Of a DNA stretch of 64,000 nucleotides, positions 60,233-64,000 are shown piece after piece; the stretch's first letter is position 1; each line of letters begins with the position of its first letter. Under the pieces are notes generated by a model, which was not told where the DNA came from, did not search any database, and saw only the letters and a list, made by a program, of their open reading frames with translations. The stretch is from the NCBI RefSeq assembly GCF_004101865.1, contig NZ_CP026118.1, positions 1,054,001 through 1,118,000 on the forward strand, in the 5' to 3' direction. The stretch comes from Halobacillus litoralis. Lineage in GTDB: Bacteria; Bacillota; Bacilli; Bacillales; Halobacillaceae. Both the position numbers and the translations under genes were made by a program.

Positions 60233-61977
60233 CTTCCCACCTCCCCATCTTCCAATTGCTGACGTTCATATTGGTTTTGGTACCATCCACCTTGACGAAT
60301 CAGCTCTTCGTGTGTACCTTCCTCTGTAACTTGGCCATCTTCTAAAACGAGAATATGGTCTGCATGGGTAACCGCCGACAATCTATGGGCTGCAATGAAC
60401 GTCGTTTTCCCTTGACGCTCTCGTCTTAAATGTCGGATGATTTCAGCTTCTGTCTTGCCATCGACGGCAGACATTGCATCATCCAACAATAGAATTTCAG
60501 GATCCATAATAAATGCCCTAGCAATAGAGACCCTTTGTTTTTGGCCACCGGATAAGGTGACCCCACTTTCCCCGACCTTTGTATCGAGCCCCTCCCGAAG
60601 GTCCTTGATATCCTCAGAAAAATGGGCCATTTCTAAAACTCTAAAGATTTCTTGATCCGTTGCATCCGGCTTTCCGAATTGAATATTTTCACGGACAGTC
60701 TTGGAAAACAACACCTGGTCTTGTGGAACATATCCAATCCATGAACGTGTGTAATTAAGAGAGAGATCCCTTATCGGAATACCATTGATTTTCACATCCC
60801 CTTGGAGCCCAGGATATTCACGGAGCAATTGCCGGAAGAAGGTCGTTTTTCCAGCCCCTGTTTTTCCGACGATTCCTATTGTCTGTCCCCTTTCCACTTT
60901 TAAATTGAAGCCCTTCAAACTTGCTGATTCAGCCCCAGGATAACTAAATGTAACTCCATTGAATGTGATGACCTCAGGTGAATCGACCTTTTCCGGTTGG
61001 GATGGGTCTAAAACATCCGGTCGATAATTCAATGTATCATTCACCCGGTCCAAAGAAGCATTTCCACGCTGTAGCACATTGATCAGTTCACCTACAGCAA
61101 ACATAGGCCAAATAAGCATACCTAAGTACACATTAAAGGACACCATTTCTCCTAAAGTAATGATGTTTCGAAAAACGAGGTTGGCACCGTAGCCAAGTCC
61201 TATCGTGTAAGATAACCCCACTAATATCTTTATAGTGGGCTCGAATAATGCGTCCACTTTTGCCACTTGGATGTTCTTATCATAAACATCCTCGGTCAAT
61301 TCGTTAAAATAACGTCGATCATTACGCTCCTGTACAAATGCACGAATCACTCTTACACCACGTACTGATTCAAGCACTCTGTTATTCAAGTCACCAAAAG
61401 CTGTCTGTGCTTCAGTAAATCGCTCATGGATGACTTTCCCGTAGCGATTCATGACCAAAGCCATGATAGGTAAAGGAATCAAGGCTGCAAGAGTCAATTT
61501 CCAGCTGATCGTGAATCCCATAACCGCAATGATCAAAAACATGAAAACCGTTGAATCGACAAGCGTCAAAATCCCGAAGCCGGCTGTCATCGTCAACGCT
61601 TTCAGGTCATTAGTAGCTCTCGCCATTAAATCCCCTGTTCGGTTCTTGCCGAAGAAAGTCGGAGTCATTTGCAAAAAATGATTCATAAGACGCGAGCGCA
61701 TCGTCCTTTCCATAATCATCGCACCGCTGAACAACGTATAATCCCATAAATAAGAAATTGAATAACTCGCAAAAATCAATCCCCCGTACAGCAGTAAGAT
61801 CTCCATCAAACGCTCTTTAGTCAATGTGTTGAACTGTATTTCATCAATCGCCATTCCAACCAGCTTCGGGGGTATAAGGTCAATGGCACTGACTATAATT
61901 AAAGCAATAATGGCAAATGTATACCGTTTCCAATACTTTTTGAAAAACCAACTCAATTTGAATAAAACACTGAACAT
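60229..61977 (-). CDS. bmrC: Heterodimeric multidrug ABC exporter subunit BmrC (YheI-like)
   Basis: 582 residues, like B. subtilis YheI (585). Six TM segments, then an ATPase with GKTGAGKTTFFRQLL, signature LSGGQKQRVSIARAF and Walker B ILLLDDAMSAVD. The catalytic Glu after Walker B is Asp (LLLDD), the degenerate site expected of the BmrC half. It pairs with BmrD. A 23-codon leader ORF and a terminator lie upstream, as in the bmrB-bmrCD arrangement. Confidence 0.95.
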   Translation of the reverse strand: MFSVLFKLSWFFKKYWKRYTFAIIALIIVSAIDLIPPKLVGMAIDEIQFNTLTKERLMEILLLYGGLIFASYSISYLWDYTLFSGAMIMERTMRSRLMNHFLQMTPTFFGKNRTGDLMARATNDLKALTMTAGFGILTLVDSTVFMFLIIAVMGFTISWKLTLAALIPLPIMALVMNRYGKVIHERFTEAQTAFGDLNNRVLESVRGVRVIRAFVQERNDRRYFNELTEDVYDKNIQVAKVDALFEPTIKILVGLSYTIGLGYGANLVFRNIITLGEMVSFNVYLGMLIWPMFAVGELINVLQRGNASLDRVNDTLNYRPDVLDPSQPEKVDSPEVITFNGVTFSYPGAESASLKGFNLKVERGQTIGIVGKTGAGKTTFFRQLLREYPGLQGDVKINGIPIRDLSLNYTRSWIGYVPQDQVLFSKTVRENIQFGKPDATDQEIFRVLEMAHFSEDIKDLREGLDTKVGESGVTLSGGQKQRVSIARAFIMDPEILLLDDAMSAVDGKTEAEIIRHLRRERQGKTTFIAAHRLSAVTHADHILVLEDGQVTEEGTHEELIRQGGWYQNQYERQQLEDGEVGR

Positions 61978-62244
61978 TCATATCCATCCTCTCTACATCC
62001 CCACTCACTATCCGCTATCTTTCCAATTTTCATTCCATTCCTGCTGTTTCACTTTTTTTATCATTCGACCTTCCTCCTTGGATTTTTATATTGTGAATGG
62101 AGCTTCCTCCACCTGTCACCTGACCAGACATACTGTTCAAAAGCTTAAGCACCCTGTCCGCTCTTCAGCTTATTTAAACCACTGAAATTTTTAATAGCAG
62201 AAAAAGGTTCGCTGAAGCATGTGGCGTTTTTAAAATTCAAAACG

Positions 62245-62275
62245 AAAAAAAGCATACGTCCTCGACGTATGCTTC
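62245..62275 (-). terminator. Attenuator terminator between the bmr leader ORF and bmrC
   Basis: A 10-bp perfect stem AAGCATACGT/ACGTATGCTT with a 5-base loop and a run of six U in the minus-strand RNA. It lies 64 bases after the leader ORF stop and about 270 bases before bmrC. Confidence 0.88.
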
Positions 62276-62338
62276 TACACACAAAAAAGGCCCGTATTCA
62301 CGTGACCTTGTTGGCACATATCCTTTTTAAATCCATTA

Positions 62339-62410
62339 TCAGCCGTGCAACAGATAACAAGTCACGATCAATATAAAGTTGTCTTTTTGTTGAACACTTT
62401 GTTTTTCCAT
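62339..62410 (-). CDS. BmrB-like leader peptide, 23 aa
   Basis: ATG 62410 lies behind AAGGAGGTCACGACA. The frame encodes MEKQSVQQKDNFILIVTCYLLHG and stops at 62339 (sequence given in outline: Met-Glu-Lys-Gln start, Leu-His-Gly end). In B. subtilis the bmrB leader controls bmrCD by ribosome-mediated attenuation. Here CGTGAC-TTGT inside the ORF can pair with ACAAGGTCACG after the stop (about 62299-62309). Ribosome stalling by translation inhibitors would disrupt this. Confidence 0.68.
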   Translation of the reverse strand: MEKQSVQQKDNFILIVTCYLLHG

Positions 62411-62441
62411 TGTCGTGACCTCCTTGTATCAATGATTATTC

Positions 62442-62470
62442 ATTATATAGTTTTCAAAATTTTTAATCAA
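62442..62470 (-). promoter_or_regulatory. Sigma-A promoter of the bmr leader and operon
   Basis: On the minus strand TTGATT (62465-62470) and TATAAT (62442-62447) are 17 bases apart. The leader ORF starts about 30 bases downstream. Confidence 0.8.
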
Positions 62471-62520
62471 CTGTTTTTTTGCTTTTTTCCAAAAAAATCC
62501 GTTTATTTATCTGTTGGAAT

Positions 62521-62810
62521 TTAAAAGGGTTCCGGAACTAAGAATGGAGCTTGAAGTTCCAGGAAATCACTCGTCCAGCTCCATCGCCCAGACACTCGCG
62601 TCATCAGCAGACCATCAAAGGAATGAAAAAAGCACATTCCTTTGATGGTCTGCTTATGCCCGTCGTGTCTACCAGGGCAATTCCACCTTTGTGGGGAACT
62701 GGCTAGCTTCCTCGGGCTTAAATTCTCTGCGGGATCTCGCTTACTCCCTGCTCCCACGTCCCCCTCCCCATGCGACCATTGCCATAAGAAAATCTCGAAA
62801 CCGACTTGTT
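62521..62810. repeat. Repeat family D relative with a 19-bp perfect hairpin
   Basis: A perfect hairpin GCAGACCATCAAAGGAATG / complement (62607-62625 with 62635-62653; loop of 9 bases rich in A) is followed by CTAGCTTCCTCGGGCTT and CTGCGGGATCTCGC, the core signature also seen in the element at 11935-12057. The TCTCGAAACC flank at about 62795 mirrors the TTTCGAGA flank of that copy. No gene is visible. It is the first half of the 720-base gap upstream of the bmr leader. Confidence 0.6.
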
Positions 62811-62895
62811 GTATAAGGGATCTCTTAGTTGAAAAAGGCTATGAAAATATTCGCGCAGTGTTCTCCAAACTTAGAATGATCCCTAAATGCGATAG

Positions 62896-63064
62896 GATTT
62901 CGAGAAAATTATACCGTAAGGGCGAAGGGGAACAAGGAGACTCCTGCGGGACAAGAGTGCAGGATGAGACCCCACAGAGCGTTTGCTCGAGGAGGCTCAT
63001 CGCGCTCCCGCGGAAAGCGAGTTGTTCCCCGCAGCCCTATAACCTCAATAAATGTCTCGAAATC
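62896..63064. repeat. Repeat family E element with inverted termini
   Basis: The outer arms GATTTCGAGA/TCTCGAAATC (62896-62905, 63055-63064) are perfect. The inner arms AGGGC-GGGGAACAA/TTGTTCCCC-GCCCT are imperfect. The core GACTCCTGCGGGACAAG ... GAGACCCC ... GAGGAGGCTCATCGCGCTCCCGCGGAAAGCG (in pieces) is related to the CCTGCGGG/CCCGCGGAAAGC cores of families A and B. It lies just downstream of the DUF389 gene. Confidence 0.68.
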
Positions 63065-63129
63065 AAGCTTCATAGAAAACAGCAAGCTTGTTGAATAACT
63101 GTCTAATATATCTTCAAAAAAATAATATT

Positions 63130-64000
63130 CTATATGACACCATGGCCGATTAAGATGAAAGCGGCGAGAAGCAGTACGATCACGATTACAAATACAATTG
63201 CTAGCGGTCTTGAAACATTCGCCCGCTGTACTTCTTCCCAACGGACAGGCCTGATTCCGCTAATGGAAAATATCGTGACCGCAGCTAACAGTATAGACAT
63301 AATATTAACCGTCACTAACAAAAAAGCTCCATAAGCAGAAGCAAAGGCACCGTGGCCAATTGACATTCCCAGCGCTACCGAGGGTGGGAGTAAAGCGACA
63401 GCTACCATGACACCGACTAAATTCCCGGAGAGCCGGTTGAGAAACGCAAGAGCTCCTGCAGCACCTGCAGCCACCCCAAGGAAGATATCTACAATTGTCA
63501 CTTTCGTTCTATCCAAATATTGATCATTTTGCATCCCTATATCAGTGAAGTAGCCAAAGGCGATTGAAATTATAAGAATGATCGCAACCCCATATACGGA
63601 TGTGATCACAGACTTACCAAGCAACTTGTAGTCACCAAGAATAGCCGAGAACGCTATTGCAATGACTGGACCTATCATTGGTGCAATAACCATCGCTCCA
63701 ATGACGACCGCTTCACTATCCTTCAGGAATCCGACCGTAGCTACAATCGCAGATAATAAAATAAGAAGGGAATAATTCATTGTAATATGACTGTTTTTCT
63801 CTACAGCATTCATTAATTCATGGCGACTTGACCTTAATAAATGCGCTTTTTCTTTCTCTGCCTCGTCTTTCTTCTTTTCTTCCTCTTTCGCTTCATCATG
63901 AATTGTGTTTTTCGCTAAATAAGTGTGAACAGGAATGAGTAATGTCTCAAAACCTTCCACGACGTTAGATACCTCTTCCAAATAGTTCAAAATCTCTTCC
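63130..64000 (-). CDS. DUF389 (TIGR00341-type) membrane protein, 5' end probably outside window
   Basis: The reading frame is open to the window edge; a TTG at 63990 is possible but lacks a ribosome binding site, so the N-terminus probably lies beyond the window. Visible are a charged segment (KEEEKKKDEAEKEKAHLL), then about six TM helices with AVVIGAMVIAPMIGPVIAIAF and VGVMVAVALLPPSVALGMS, the DUF389 signatures. Function is unknown. Confidence 0.87.
   Translation of the reverse strand, partial: EEILNYLEEVSNVVEGFETLLIPVHTYLAKNTIHDEAKEEEKKKDEAEKEKAHLLRSSRHELMNAVEKNSHITMNYSLLILLSAIVATVGFLKDSEAVVIGAMVIAPMIGPVIAIAFSAILGDYKLLGKSVITSVYGVAIILIISIAFGYFTDIGMQNDQYLDRTKVTIVDIFLGVAAGAAGALAFLNRLSGNLVGVMVAVALLPPSVALGMSIGHGAFASAYGAFLLVTVNIMSILLAAVTIFSISGIRPVRWEEVQRANVSRPLAIVFVIVIVLLLAAFILIGHGVI

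Noticed and set aside
62642..63094. 150-codon frame near the bmr leader
   Set aside because: It runs through two repeat elements, has no ribosome binding site and has no protein-like composition.

Overview
The window looks like a chromosomal segment from a spore-forming, salt-adapted member of the Bacillaceae (Halobacillus, Virgibacillus or a close relative). The evidence is an alpha/beta-type small acid-soluble spore protein, SpoVR, a YhcN-type spore lipoprotein, SigI/RsgI, strong AGGAGG ribosome binding sites and frequent TTG/GTG starts. Many genes recall the yha-yhg region of Bacillus subtilis (yheB, sspB, nhaC, yhgD/yhgE, yhcN, yhcX, yhdB, yheH/yheI), but rearranged. The genus is an inference. 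I saw no tRNA, rRNA, CRISPR array, prophage or insertion sequence.

Layout. 1-7 kb: DUF445 protein (cut by the window edge), ferritin-like protein, CsoR-family repressor, PucR-type regulator, the shared sugar ATPase MsmX, a spore protein and fumarase. 7-22 kb: transporters (UMF1-type MFS, cation diffusion facilitator, AzlCD, a T-box-controlled NhaC), a VanY-like lipoprotein, WrbA and hydrolases. 22-34 kb: cold-shock protein, methionine aminopeptidase, acetyltransferases, an ABC exporter, then three neighbouring genes all broken by frameshifts (universal stress protein, SulP permease, GNAT), an EamA exporter and an ABC-F protein. 34-49 kb: S66 carboxypeptidase, D-amino acid aminotransferase, a second stand-alone UMP kinase behind a leader ORF and terminator, SpoVR, and YhgE with its TetR regulator. 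49-64 kb: GNAT-nitrilase protein, a flavin disulfide reductase, sigI-rsgI, an HtrA-like protease, the BmrCD multidrug ABC exporter behind a leader-peptide attenuator, and a DUF389 protein.

Regulation is the richest part of the window. A sigma-A promoter, Tyr-type T-box and terminator precede nhaC. A promoter, leader peptide and terminator precede bmrCD. A leader ORF containing a perfect terminator precedes the extra pyrH. A promoter, short structured RNA and terminator precede the phospholipase-C-like gene. A shared TGACYA-N11-TRGTCA palindrome lies in front of both yhgD and yhgE. A SigI-type promoter precedes sigI, and SigG-type promoters precede ssp and yhcN.

Intergenic space holds several families of interspersed palindromic repeats (called A, B, C, D and E here). 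Many sit directly behind stop codons, where their arms act or could act as terminators. One copy is a chimera of two families, one is a deletion derivative, and one supplies the last codons of a TetR gene. The leader/attenuator candidates and the repeat families are the parts most likely to be undescribed.
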